From B18-G4 sp003648575 (GTDB lineage Bacteria > Bacteroidota > Bacteroidia > Bacteroidales > B18-G4): a stretch of DNA of 7,371 nucleotides. This document shows, in pieces, positions 1-7,120 of this stretch. The stretch is from assembly GCA_029942245.1 (NCBI GenBank), contig JAOZTN010000122.1, positions 1 to 7,371 of the forward strand, written 5' to 3'. The translations under genes and the position numbers were made by a program. The notes beneath the pieces are model-generated. The model did no database searches. It had not been told where the DNA came from and saw only the letters and a list, made by a program, of their open reading frames with translations. Positions within the stretch are counted from its first letter, which is position 1; each line of letters opens with the position of its first letter.

Positions 1-30
1 TTGGCGGAGGCGGATGCTCCCTTTTTTGAT
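1..30 (-). terminator. Half of a repeat-type hairpin terminator after the T9SS gene, cut by the window edge
   Basis: This matches one arm of the complete hairpin at 4197-4262. Aligned with 4233-4262 it shows one substitution and two single-base indels (shared ends TTGGCGGAGG and TTTTTTGAT). It starts 26 bp after the T9SS stop codon, in the same orientation relative to its gene as the copy after the sulfatase gene. The other arm would lie to the left of the window, so folding here is inferred from the complete copy. Confidence 0.6.
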
Positions 31-56
31 TGCATGGAGGTAAGAAATAAACCTCG

Positions 57-2303
57 CTACCTTTTCAGGATAACAGACCGTGTTTCAATACCGTATTTTG
101 ACTGCAGTACCAATAAGTACATACCGCTTTGCATATTTGCTTCAGGCGATAATTGTACAGAAACCATATCGCCGGCTGAAACATATCTGCTGTAAAACTC
201 TTTAACCTTAATACCGGTATAATTATACAATGCCAATGATACATCGGCATCCATTTTGAGACTGAATGTAATGTTCGTTGAATTGCTGAACGGATTGGGT
301 GCCACGGTAAAATAAAGTGTTATCGCATCCGGATCAGAGATATTCATCGTACCTCCGCCTGCCGGATAAAGTGTATCATTCACCTCTATTACCATGGTAT
401 CGGTTGCCATGTTACTACAGATATCTGTGGCTGTCCAGATCCGTGTCAGGGTAAAATAGAGTGGGCTGGTACTGTCGCTCACCACTTCAGTTAATGTAAC
501 AGCTAAGGAACCATCACAGCTGTCGATAGCTGTTACGTTTGCCGGTAGCGGGATGGAATCAGCACAGCAGACACCGGTATCAGCCGGAACGCCATACAAC
601 ACAGGAGGGATGCTGTCAAATACCGAAATATACTGTGAGGCTGTTGCCGTATTCCCACAGGGGTCGGTTGCTATCCATGTACGGAAGATGTTGAATTGGT
701 TCGGACAGGAATCATTGCTTATAGAATCAGAAACCATAACGACAATGTCACCGACACAGTTGTCAGATACTGTTACCGAATCTATTGATGCAACAGGCAC
801 CGTCGAAGCACATTGCAGCATCAGGGTATCGGGGACATCAGTGAAGACCGGTGGTAGGGTGTCGACAATATAAAACATCCCGGTGCAGGTGCTTGAACAT
901 CCACTTGACTCCATCACGATCAACTCAAGGATGAAACTTGAATCACAACTTCCGGTGCCCTGTACCTCTACCATTTGCATATTTGTATCTCCAAGAATTA
1001 CCGCTGATCCGGAAATGGTCCAGGCATAGCTGCTCAGGGTATCGGGGCCATAGTACTGTTCTGTTGCCAGCGGACAAATTGTATCGGGACCGTTGATAAA
1101 GCAAGCAGGTAAAGGCGTCACGGTTACAGTTGCAGTATCCGGTGGTGAGGGACACCCGTTTATTCCGGTAACTATAATGGTGTAATGGGTAGTTGTATCT
1201 GGTGATACAGTGATGGATTGGGTAGTATCACCGGTATTCCATAAATACGAAAACGGGCCGTTCCCTGATATTACATTTACAGTAAGCGTTGCTGAATCGC
1301 CCTGGCATATCGCTGTATCGTTTACGCTGATCACAGGTGCTGAGTTGATATCAACCTGAACCGGGTGGATAAAATCTTTTAAAACGGCATTTATTGAATG
1401 CGATGCTTTTGTTTTGGCAATGACGGTCTTAACACCCATGCATTCATAAGAGCCGGGCATCACCTCATTAATGTTGATGGCTACCTCGGTATATGTGTGC
1501 AAGGGGTAAATATATTCTCCGAATGCACCATAGGGTACCACAACAGCGCTGTCATTATTTGCTGCCAGGTAAGTTGTTCCATCGGCCGGAGTAAGAGGGA
1601 AATAATCATATCCTCCCTGTGGGTCAACATCCCACCTGTAAATATGGAGCCCGGGTTGTATACCCCCATTGGTGAACTCCATGGTGATAGCAAGGTCACC
1701 GATGGTTCTGCCACCATCAGGCCCTAAAGAGGTAAAGCTGCTATCATTGAGATAAAGTGGGTTTTGGAGTAATTCAAAATCCAGGTAGGTATTTCCTTTT
1801 GGTTTTTTGCGGTCACCGGCACCTACAAACCATATATTTCCCAGGCTGTCGCTCGAGAAAAAGAACAATACATGATTCATATCGTCTTTAGCGGTTGGCT
1901 TTCCCGATTTCCATACCCAGTCATTCGGATCCATATTGAATTTTGATCCTTCTGTAAATATATTCATGTCAGCGGCATCATATTCATCTATGATATGAAA
2001 AGCTGTTAAGGTGTCCAGGGGTAAACCTGTGAGTGTAAATACATATCCACCACTTCCTGCGGCACTTTCGTTGGGAAGGAAGTCACCATCGTCGGCAGAA
2101 AAAGGTGCAAAATCCGGGGTGCGTGCGAGCAGGTTCCCGTCAACGGCAAATCCTCCGGAGGGCGTTTCTGTTGGTGCAACACCCTGCTGAGCAAAGACAG
2201 TTGCAGGGGAGGCAATACCAATAATCAAAAAGAAGGATAAAGCAATAAAAGGCACTACATGCATTTGTAGCCAGCGATAGCTTTGAGTAGACAGGTGTTT
2301 CAT
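57..2303 (-). CDS. Secreted T9SS cargo protein with Ig/PKD-like and HYR-like repeats, adhesin-like
   Basis: 748 residues, ATG start, TAG stop. Residues 1-39 look like a Sec signal peptide: a basic start (K2, R10), a hydrophobic stretch at about 16-31 and a cleavable VFAQ end. ATG at codon 14 is a possible alternative start. Residues about 45-320 form a module I cannot name with confidence; landmarks are DWVWKSGK (128-135), GDRKKPKGNTYLDFELLQ (163-180) and GRTIGDLAITMEFTNGG (198-214). Next come an Ig/PKD-like domain (about 325-397), a cysteine-rich PKD-like domain (400-480) and two HYR-like domains (481-563, 564-642), each opening D-[TS]-[LI]-P-P-V and closing near T-[WA]-x-A-T-D-x-C. Residues about 662-748 are a type A T9SS sorting domain, with APNPF at 668-672, the SGMYLLVL strand at 726-733 and a basic end, KR. 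The sorting domain implies export across the outer membrane, then release or anchoring after it is removed. Adhesion is inferred from architecture only. It follows the transglycosylase gene after 349 bp and probably has its own promoter. Confidence 0.93.
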   Translation of the reverse strand: MKHLSTQSYRWLQMHVVPFIALSFFLIIGIASPATVFAQQGVAPTETPSGGFAVDGNLLARTPDFAPFSADDGDFLPNESAAGSGGYVFTLTGLPLDTLTAFHIIDEYDAADMNIFTEGSKFNMDPNDWVWKSGKPTAKDDMNHVLFFFSSDSLGNIWFVGAGDRKKPKGNTYLDFELLQNPLYLNDSSFTSLGPDGGRTIGDLAITMEFTNGGIQPGLHIYRWDVDPQGGYDYFPLTPADGTTYLAANNDSAVVVPYGAFGEYIYPLHTYTEVAININEVMPGSYECMGVKTVIAKTKASHSINAVLKDFIHPVQVDINSAPVISVNDTAICQGDSATLTVNVISGNGPFSYLWNTGDTTQSITVSPDTTTHYTIIVTGINGCPSPPDTATVTVTPLPACFINGPDTICPLATEQYYGPDTLSSYAWTISGSAVILGDTNMQMVEVQGTGSCDSSFILELIVMESSGCSSTCTGMFYIVDTLPPVFTDVPDTLMLQCASTVPVASIDSVTVSDNCVGDIVVMVSDSISNDSCPNQFNIFRTWIATDPCGNTATASQYISVFDSIPPVLYGVPADTGVCCADSIPLPANVTAIDSCDGSLAVTLTEVVSDSTSPLYFTLTRIWTATDICSNMATDTMVIEVNDTLYPAGGGTMNISDPDAITLYFTVAPNPFSNSTNITFSLKMDADVSLALYNYTGIKVKEFYSRYVSAGDMVSVQLSPEANMQSGMYLLVLQSKYGIETRSVILKR

Positions 2304-2342
2304 TTTAATAAAATTAGTGTTCGTTCAATATAAAAGATAAAC

Positions 2343-2368
2343 ATTATGCCCCGGGCTTGTCTCAGGGG
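2343..2368. repeat. REP-like CTTG palindrome, divergent copy
   Basis: CCCC (2349-2352) pairs with GGGG (2365-2368), and GGG (2353-2355) pairs with CTC (2361-2363) using one G-T pair, with A2364 bulged and loop CTTGT. The flank ATTAT and the GGCTTG core match the copy at 6773-6798. It sits 45 bp upstream of the T9SS gene start, in its probable leader or promoter. Confidence 0.5.
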
Positions 2369-2527
2369 AGTACCGTTTTAATAAGAGATCAGGTCAGTTT
2401 AACTTTTGGCGTGTCCAGCTAATAAGCTGTTGGGATTGACAAGGTACAAAAAATCTCGTGACATGTCAATTATTGTATATTAACAACAATCCATTATAAA
2501 TTGTTTAGCACCAGCGAACAAAAGCAG

Positions 2528-2541
2528 GAAGGACCTCCTTC
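2528..2541. repeat. Short GAAGG-ACCT-CCTTC hairpin
   Basis: A perfect 5-bp stem with a 4-base loop, 111 bp past the mltF stop in the minus direction. It is followed on that strand by CTGCTTTTG, which is too poor in T for a confident intrinsic terminator. It may be a weak 3' end or chance. Confidence 0.3.
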
Positions 2542-2546
2542 AGTTA

Positions 2547-2616
2547 AGCTCCAAACCATCAGGATCCAAGTTCCAGACCCCAAAATCCAAAATCAATTCC
2601 CAATCCCCTATACCTT
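2547..2616 (+). repeat. Degenerate heptad-periodic tract, about ten units
   Basis: Read in sevens from 2547, every unit starts with A (2547, 2554, 2561 and so on to 2610) and most units end in CC or a near variant; examples are AGGATCC (2561), AAGTTCC (2568) and AAAATCC (2582). The approximate consensus, purine-purine-W-ATCC, is shared in phase and strand with the tracts at 4260-4287 and 7046-7094. It is non-coding. Heptanucleotide repeats of this general type are known in cyanobacteria; I am not sure of a named Bacteroidota equivalent. Confidence 0.6.
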
Positions 2617-2652
2617 GCCCCGCATAACAATTATCCCTTTACTATATCCCTT

Positions 2653-4170
2653 TTACAATGAGGTAAACTGAAGGTAATGATCATATCTTTCAAATATCTC
2701 TAACACGTAAGTAAATGGTTCAAGTCCCCTGGCATAACCATAATGCACCACAGGATCATTGAAGAATTCAGGATTAGAAAGTTTTAAAATATATAGCTCG
2801 ACGTTGTCATCCCAAATGGAATTATTATGTCCGAACTTTAAAGCGAGATTTGCTGCGTCTCTGATGTGATAGTAGCCACAGTTGAACGATGCCATTGCAA
2901 ACTTAAGACGCTGGGTAGAGTCTGGGATATCTTCCCATCTATCCCACAATTGTTCAAGATATTTTGTTCCTCCTTTTATATTTTTTTCCGGATCAGTTCT
3001 ATCATAAACGCCCAGTTCTTCAGCCGTTGCAGGCATCAATTGCATCAACCCCTGTGCTCCTGCCCATGATTTAGCAAGAGGATCAAACCTTGACTCCTGA
3101 TAAACAAGTGAGCTCAAAAGTCGCCAATCCCAATCCATATTATCAGCATGTCTTTTAATCAGATCATCGTATTGACTGATATTACCGGTTTTTGAACTGT
3201 AGAAATCATCTTTTATCCGCTTTCTGAAATCCCGTTCATTTTCGAAATATTTGTCATAAATCACGTTAAAATCCGGAGTCTTTTTTATTTCTGCAAGCCA
3301 TTTATTACATTCAGATAACAAATCAGGTGAGTTTTTACGTACTCCCCAGGCAATCCGTTGTGAAAAACTCATAGGGACCTTTATATCTAATTCAGGGTAA
3401 TAGGAAGCGTTAATTGATGCAATATTATAATCAGCCACCGTATATTCTATCTCACCATCAACAACCATTCTTATTAATTCTTCAGTCTCCATATCAGAGT
3501 TCATAGTATCAATTATGATTACATCACCTAATTCCTCCATCAAATTATCAAGCCTTAGCATATAAGAGGAATTGTTACGAACAGATACTTTTCTCCCTAC
3601 TAATTCAACATTGTCGGAAATTAACGCTTCCTCTATCTCATGTAATTTCATGTTACGCCAGTTATCAGGTTTTTTCTGAACCAGAACCTGATGACTCAGG
3701 TATAAATTATTTGTAAAATTGATGAACTTTCTGCGATGCTCTGTTATAGCCAGTCCATTGGCCATTATATCTGCTTTACCTTCATTTAAAAAACTCATTA
3801 ACTCTATAATGTCTTTTGCTATTAGAATCTCTAATTCAACCCCAATATGCTCAGCAAGACGATCAAGTAGTTCATATTCAAAGCCCATCGTTTGCCCCCT
3901 GTATATAAAAAAGCTGGTACTGCTATAAATAGTTACGGCTTTAAGAACACCACTTTCTTGTATTTCATTTAAATCCCTTTTGACAGAAGAATTATCAGTA
4001 AATATTTCTTCGAGTGTTTTCTCTCCGGGTATAACACCAATATCTTCAATTTGCACATTTTTATGTAATGTGTTCTCATCTTTATCCATGTTTGAAGTAT
4101 CACAACTTTCAATTAGAAAAGATGTAAGTAAGATGATAAGGATTAAGTAAGTAAGGCGAAATTTCAACAT
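2653..4170 (-). CDS. mltF: MltF-type membrane-bound lytic murein transglycosylase lipoprotein
   Basis: 505 residues from ATG at 4170; a GTG directly upstream in frame would add one residue, but the ATG is preferred. A hydrophobic signal ends in a lipobox-like IESC, so Cys23 should be lipidated; Glu at -2 is unusual. Residues about 63-308 are a family 3 periplasmic solute-binding domain, with GVLKAVTIYSS near 74-84, GFEYELLDRLAEHIGVELE at 96-114 and the GKADIMANGLAITEHRRKFINF stretch. Residues about 330-490 are a goose-type SLT domain: catalytic Glu359 in YQESRFDP, AGAQGLMQLMP at 370-380, GGTKYL at 400-405 and ASFNCGYYHI, a variant of the family's AYNAG motif. The enzyme cleaves peptidoglycan glycan strands to 1,6-anhydromuropeptides. 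In characterised MltF the sensor domain responds to muropeptides; that this holds here is inference. Length and domain order match the family (E. coli MltF is about 518 residues). By eye it is more A+T rich than the T9SS gene. Confidence 0.94.
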   Translation of the reverse strand: MLKFRLTYLILIILLTSFLIESCDTSNMDKDENTLHKNVQIEDIGVIPGEKTLEEIFTDNSSVKRDLNEIQESGVLKAVTIYSSTSFFIYRGQTMGFEYELLDRLAEHIGVELEILIAKDIIELMSFLNEGKADIMANGLAITEHRRKFINFTNNLYLSHQVLVQKKPDNWRNMKLHEIEEALISDNVELVGRKVSVRNNSSYMLRLDNLMEELGDVIIIDTMNSDMETEELIRMVVDGEIEYTVADYNIASINASYYPELDIKVPMSFSQRIAWGVRKNSPDLLSECNKWLAEIKKTPDFNVIYDKYFENERDFRKRIKDDFYSSKTGNISQYDDLIKRHADNMDWDWRLLSSLVYQESRFDPLAKSWAGAQGLMQLMPATAEELGVYDRTDPEKNIKGGTKYLEQLWDRWEDIPDSTQRLKFAMASFNCGYYHIRDAANLALKFGHNNSIWDDNVELYILKLSNPEFFNDPVVHYGYARGLEPFTYVLEIFERYDHYLQFTSL

Positions 4171-4196
4171 CACTTTTATATTTAATTGTTAAAGTA

Positions 4197-4262
4197 ATCA
4201 AAAAAGGAAGCACAGCCTTGTCCGCCGTAGCTTTGGCGGAGGTGGAATGCTCCTTTTTTGAT
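4197..4262 (-). terminator. Long hairpin with A/T-tract ends, likely bidirectional terminator after the sulfatase gene
   Basis: ATCAAAAAAGGA (4197-4208) is the exact reverse complement of TCCTTTTTTGAT (4251-4262). After a bulged A4209 the stem continues GCA/TGC (4210-4212 with 4248-4250). An inner perfect stem pairs TCCGCC (4221-4226) with GGCGGA (4235-4240) around an 8-base loop. On the minus strand the stem is followed by a run of six T, and the same holds on the plus strand, so either direction could terminate. It lies 63 bp after the sulfatase stop and 26 bp before the mltF start. That leaves almost no room for an mltF promoter downstream of it, so partial read-through or a promoter inside the element is possible. 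Confidence 0.7.
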
Positions 4263-4288
4263 ATCCGACATCCGATATCCGAAATTCG
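4260..4288 (+). repeat. Heptad tract, four units, sharing an 18-mer with 7066-7083
   Basis: From 4260 the sequence reads as four seven-base units, GATATCC twice plus the variants GACATCC and GAAATTC. The 18-mer CGATATCCGAAATTCGAA (4273-4290) recurs exactly at 7066-7083 on the same strand. The tract overlaps the last three bases of the hairpin at 4197-4262. Confidence 0.75.
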
Positions 4289-4325
4289 AATAGGCTATTA
4301 TTTTGCTACATTGTTGGCAAATGTT

Positions 4326-6704
4326 CTATTCCGGGATGCTAATAGTTACATCTTTAACGAAACCAGTAAATTTGGAATCATTTAAATCTTTAAAAACTTT
4401 ATCTGCAACCTGTGTTGCGTCATCCAAACCAACATCTGCTGTTTCATCGGCAGAGAATACCGCTGGTTGAGTTTTCTCAACTCTACCTTTAGCGACTTCT
4501 TCTCCATCAACAAAAATAGTAGCTATACCTCCTTTTCCATTACCGCCTCCATCATATTCAAATACTAATTTGATCTCTGCATTTGGAATGCTTATTTTCT
4601 TTGAAGATGCAACTGTATAGCTTTCTATTCCAAAGTAATTGTATGTGTAGGCAGGCTTTCCGTTGTTCATATATAATGCCCATCCACCAAATTTTCCTCC
4701 CTGACAAATAATGATTCCTCTATCATTTCCTTTCAAATTCACATTGGCTACAATGGTCTTAGAAGTATTTTTAACATTCAGGAAAGTATTTTCCAATATT
4801 CCGTCCATGCCATCGGCCAGTGTTAAGGATTTCCTGTCTCCCATTAGATCAGGACGCCCGGCAATGGCAGCGTTAAAGCGCTCATATAATCTGTCATCAA
4901 GAGGATACACATTGTTTGCAATGGCTTCCTTCTCAAATAAGTCTTGCATTTCTTTGACTTTTTCAGGGTTCTCCTCTGCCAGGTTATTTGTTAAGCTGAA
5001 ATCTTCCGTTACGTTATACAGTTCCCATTTTTCATCCTGGAATGCATTTCTTGGTGTACCTACCCAGGGTACCATATGTACGACGCGTGCCAACCATCCA
5101 TCGTGGTATATAGCACGATTGCCAAACATTTCAAAATACTGGACTTTGTGACGGTCTTCTGCATCTTTGTCTTTTGCAGCATATAGCATACTCACCCCAT
5201 CCATTGGAATTTGCTCTACACCATTGATCATTTTCGGTTCCGGCAATTGTGTTGCCTCTAAAACAGTTGGAGCTAGATCATTAACATGATGAAATTGAGA
5301 CCGTATTTCCCCTTTTGCACTAATTCCATCTGGCCAATGCATCACCATAGCATTTCGTGTACCTCCAAAATCGGCTGCCATTTGTTTTGTCCATTTAAAA
5401 GGAGCATCTGTGGCTACAGCCCAGGCAGCAGTCATATGTGGAAATGAGTTGGGTCCACCCCAATCATCTGCATGATCTAGCATGCTTTCAATGGTTTCCT
5501 CATCAAATATTCCATTTAAATGAATTAATTCATTGAAGGTTCCTTCCAGTCCGCCCTCTGCACTTGAACCATTATCACCCATTATGTATATGAATAAGGT
5601 ATTATTTAGCGCGCCCACTTCTGCAATGGCATCAACCAGTCTACCAACCTCATTATCAGTATGCTCCATAAAACCTGCGAAGGTTTCCATTTGTAAAGCA
5701 AATAATTTCTTTTCATTGTCACTTAAACTTTCCCAGTCCTTAATATCGCTTGGCATAGGAGCAAGTTGTGTGTTTTGTGGAATAATGCCCATTTCTTTTT
5801 GTCGAGCAAATGTTTCTTCACGTAGATTTTGCCAACCTGCATCAAATTTTCCATTGTATTTCTCTATCCATTCTTTGGGGGCGTGATGAGGTGCATGTAC
5901 AGCACCGGGAGCATAATACACCATAAAAGGTTTTTCAGGCGTCATAGCCTTTTGAAACTTGATCCACTCGACCGCTTCATCAGTCATGTCTGTTGTGAAA
6001 TGATAATCAGGGTCGTCCTTTTTATGCACTTTGGTAACGCCATCAAAAATTACAGGATCCCATTGGTTGGTTTCTCCTCCAATAAAACCGTAAAATTTAT
6101 CAAATCCGGAATTAGTAGGCCAACGGAAATAAGGTCCGGATACTGAAACTTCCCAGGTTGCAGTTTCGTGCCATTTGCCAAAAGCAGCTGTACTATAACC
6201 ATTTTGACGAAGAGTCTCAGCCACATATTTTGCATTATCAGGTCTGATTCCCTGGTTACCCTGGAAACCGGTAGCTACTTCCATAACGGAACCAACATTC
6301 ATCCTATGATGATTTCTGCCGGAAAGCAATGAAGCCCGGGTAGGAGAACATAATGCCGTTGTGTGAAACTGATTAAACTTTAACCCATTATCTGCTAATC
6401 GACTAAAGGTAGGAGTCTCTATAGCCCCACCAAATGTACTTGTTGCCCCAAAACCAATATCATCAATCATAACGATTACAATATTTGGAGCTCCTTCAGG
6501 TGCTTTTACTTCAAAGATATCCGGTTTTTCAACGTTTCTGGCATCCATTTCAGTTACGGCTTCTGTTGTTGGCGGATGAATCGGTAAAACGGTACGATCC
6601 ATTACGTATGTTCCTGCCAATTCATTTTTTGAATTGTCTTGAGGAGTGGTACAACTCATCATAATTCCCAGTAATAGGATTAAAATCGAAAGTTTTGTTT
6701 TCAT
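4326..6704 (-). CDS. Arylsulfatase (S1 sulfatase family), predicted lipoprotein
   Basis: 792 residues from ATG at 6704. An in-frame TTG at 6734 would add ten residues, but starting at the ATG puts the K-rich signal (MKTKLSILILLLGIMMSC) right at the N terminus, with lipidation at Cys18. Hallmarks of formylglycine sulfatases are all present: metal-binding Asp81-Asp82 in MIDDIGFG, CSPTRASLLSGR with Cys119 as the residue converted to formylglycine and Arg123 beside it, FGKWH with Lys177 and His179, AVHAPHH with His270 and His273, GDNGS with Asp377-Asn378, and PFKWTKQ with Lys437. It should hydrolyse sulfate esters in the periplasm or at the surface; the substrate cannot be read from sequence. After the catalytic fold, GRPDL (616-620) introduces a beta-rich module of about 160 residues, as in the long (about 780-residue) arylsulfatases such as mycobacterial AtsD. 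SulfAtlas subfamily S1_4 is my best guess. No maturase, SusC/SusD or glycosidase is adjacent here. The gene looks intact. Confidence 0.95.
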   Translation of the reverse strand: MKTKLSILILLLGIMMSCTTPQDNSKNELAGTYVMDRTVLPIHPPTTEAVTEMDARNVEKPDIFEVKAPEGAPNIVIVMIDDIGFGATSTFGGAIETPTFSRLADNGLKFNQFHTTALCSPTRASLLSGRNHHRMNVGSVMEVATGFQGNQGIRPDNAKYVAETLRQNGYSTAAFGKWHETATWEVSVSGPYFRWPTNSGFDKFYGFIGGETNQWDPVIFDGVTKVHKKDDPDYHFTTDMTDEAVEWIKFQKAMTPEKPFMVYYAPGAVHAPHHAPKEWIEKYNGKFDAGWQNLREETFARQKEMGIIPQNTQLAPMPSDIKDWESLSDNEKKLFALQMETFAGFMEHTDNEVGRLVDAIAEVGALNNTLFIYIMGDNGSSAEGGLEGTFNELIHLNGIFDEETIESMLDHADDWGGPNSFPHMTAAWAVATDAPFKWTKQMAADFGGTRNAMVMHWPDGISAKGEIRSQFHHVNDLAPTVLEATQLPEPKMINGVEQIPMDGVSMLYAAKDKDAEDRHKVQYFEMFGNRAIYHDGWLARVVHMVPWVGTPRNAFQDEKWELYNVTEDFSLTNNLAEENPEKVKEMQDLFEKEAIANNVYPLDDRLYERFNAAIAGRPDLMGDRKSLTLADGMDGILENTFLNVKNTSKTIVANVNLKGNDRGIIICQGGKFGGWALYMNNGKPAYTYNYFGIESYTVASSKKISIPNAEIKLVFEYDGGGNGKGGIATIFVDGEEVAKGRVEKTQPAVFSADETADVGLDDATQVADKVFKDLNDSKFTGFVKDVTISIPE

Positions 6705-6772
6705 ATTTCTAATTTTGGTTAATGCCTTTATCAATGTTTGCTAAATGTTTATATGATCACTTCTTAAATTAA

Positions 6773-6798
6773 ATTATTCCTCGTGGCTTGCCCCGAGG
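6773..6798. repeat. REP-like CTTG palindrome upstream of the sulfatase gene
   Basis: CCTCGTGG (6779-6786) and CCCCGAGG (6791-6798) form an 8-bp stem with one T-C mismatch and loop CTTG. ATTCCTCGTGGCTTGCC (6776-6792) recurs exactly at 7348-7364. It lies 74 bp upstream of the sulfatase ATG and lacks a T-tract, so a REP/MITE-like element or a leader structure is likelier than a terminator. Confidence 0.7.
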
Positions 6799-7045
6799 AT
6801 AATCAATTTCAAAGATTTTTTTACTCACGTCCACTCAGGGTGGATCAAAACACCTTAATCTTATGCTATCAGAATTATAAACAATCCTGAGTTATAATAG
6901 TTTGATTGGGAATTGTGTAAATTATGTGTGTGATCAAAGTAATTTTCAGCACTTAGGTTTAACTCTTATAGTGTAATCCACTTAAAGATACAATATTATA
7001 TATCCAAAGTCAATTGATATACATTACCGCAAATGGACAATGAAT

Positions 7046-7094
7046 GATATTTGGTATCCGGTACTCGATATCCGAAATTCGAAATTTGAAGTTT
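7046..7094 (+). repeat. Heptad tract, seven units starting with G
   Basis: Seven consecutive seven-base units from 7046 all start with G; examples are GGTATCC (7053), GATATCC (7067) and GAAATTT (7081). It contains the 18-mer shared with 4273-4290. Phase and strand match the other two tracts in the window. Confidence 0.75.
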
Positions 7095-7120
7095 ATCAAA
7101 CGCCAGTTGAGTGACATGAT

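Larger units (their letters stand above)
2304..2652. other. 349-bp intergenic region between mltF and the T9SS gene
   Basis: No coding sequence is supported. It should hold the 3' end of the mltF transcript and the promoter of the T9SS gene. Visible pieces are a REP-like CTTG palindrome (2343-2368), a short hairpin CAGCT-AATA-AGCTG (2416-2429), a 7-bp inverted repeat ATTGACA/TGTCAAT (2435-2441 and 2464-2470), a GAAGG-ACCT-CCTTC hairpin (2528-2541) and a heptad-periodic tract (2547-2616). A 13-bp tandem beginning TATCCCTTT (2632-2644, 2645-2657) runs into the mltF stop. I found no exact Bacteroidota TAnnTTTG -7 box on the minus strand, so no promoter is called. Confidence 0.7.
4171..4325. other. 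155-bp intergenic region between the sulfatase gene and mltF
   Basis: Almost all of it is repeat: the terminator-like hairpin (4197-4262) runs directly into a heptad tract (4260-4288). The remaining 26 bp before mltF are A+T rich and show neither a clear ribosome binding site nor an exact TAnnTTTG promoter box. Confidence 0.7.

Noticed and set aside
2304..2400. Promoter of the T9SS gene (TAnnTTTG-like strings such as TATCTTTT on the minus strand)
   Set aside because: Only one-mismatch matches occur, which is expected by chance in A+T-rich DNA, and no well-placed -33 TTTG was found.
2528..2541. Intrinsic terminator of mltF
   Set aside because: The stem is only 5 bp and lacks a proper T-tract on the minus strand; kept only as a short hairpin.
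4171..4173. GTG start for mltF
   Set aside because: An ATG follows immediately in frame; the difference is one residue and ATG is the more likely start.
4260..4288. Possible CRISPR or short tandem array
   Set aside because: Units are seven bases, contiguous and degenerate, with no spacers and no cas genes.
4711..5151. 146-codon open frame on the plus strand inside the sulfatase gene
   Set aside because: It is antisense to a complete sulfatase gene with all catalytic motifs, and its translation shows no recognisable domain. Other plus-strand open frames (553-873, 1398-1727, 5533-5886, 5829-6146) were dropped for the same reason.
57..6704. Three genes as one operon or a new functional system
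   Set aside because: They share orientation, but gaps of 155 and 349 bp, a terminator-like hairpin after the sulfatase gene and unrelated functions argue against a single unit.
6705..6734. TTG start adding ten residues to the sulfatase
   Set aside because: The ATG at 6704 places the basic start and hydrophobic signal directly at the N terminus with the lipobox Cys at 18; the extension is not needed and would use a rare start codon.
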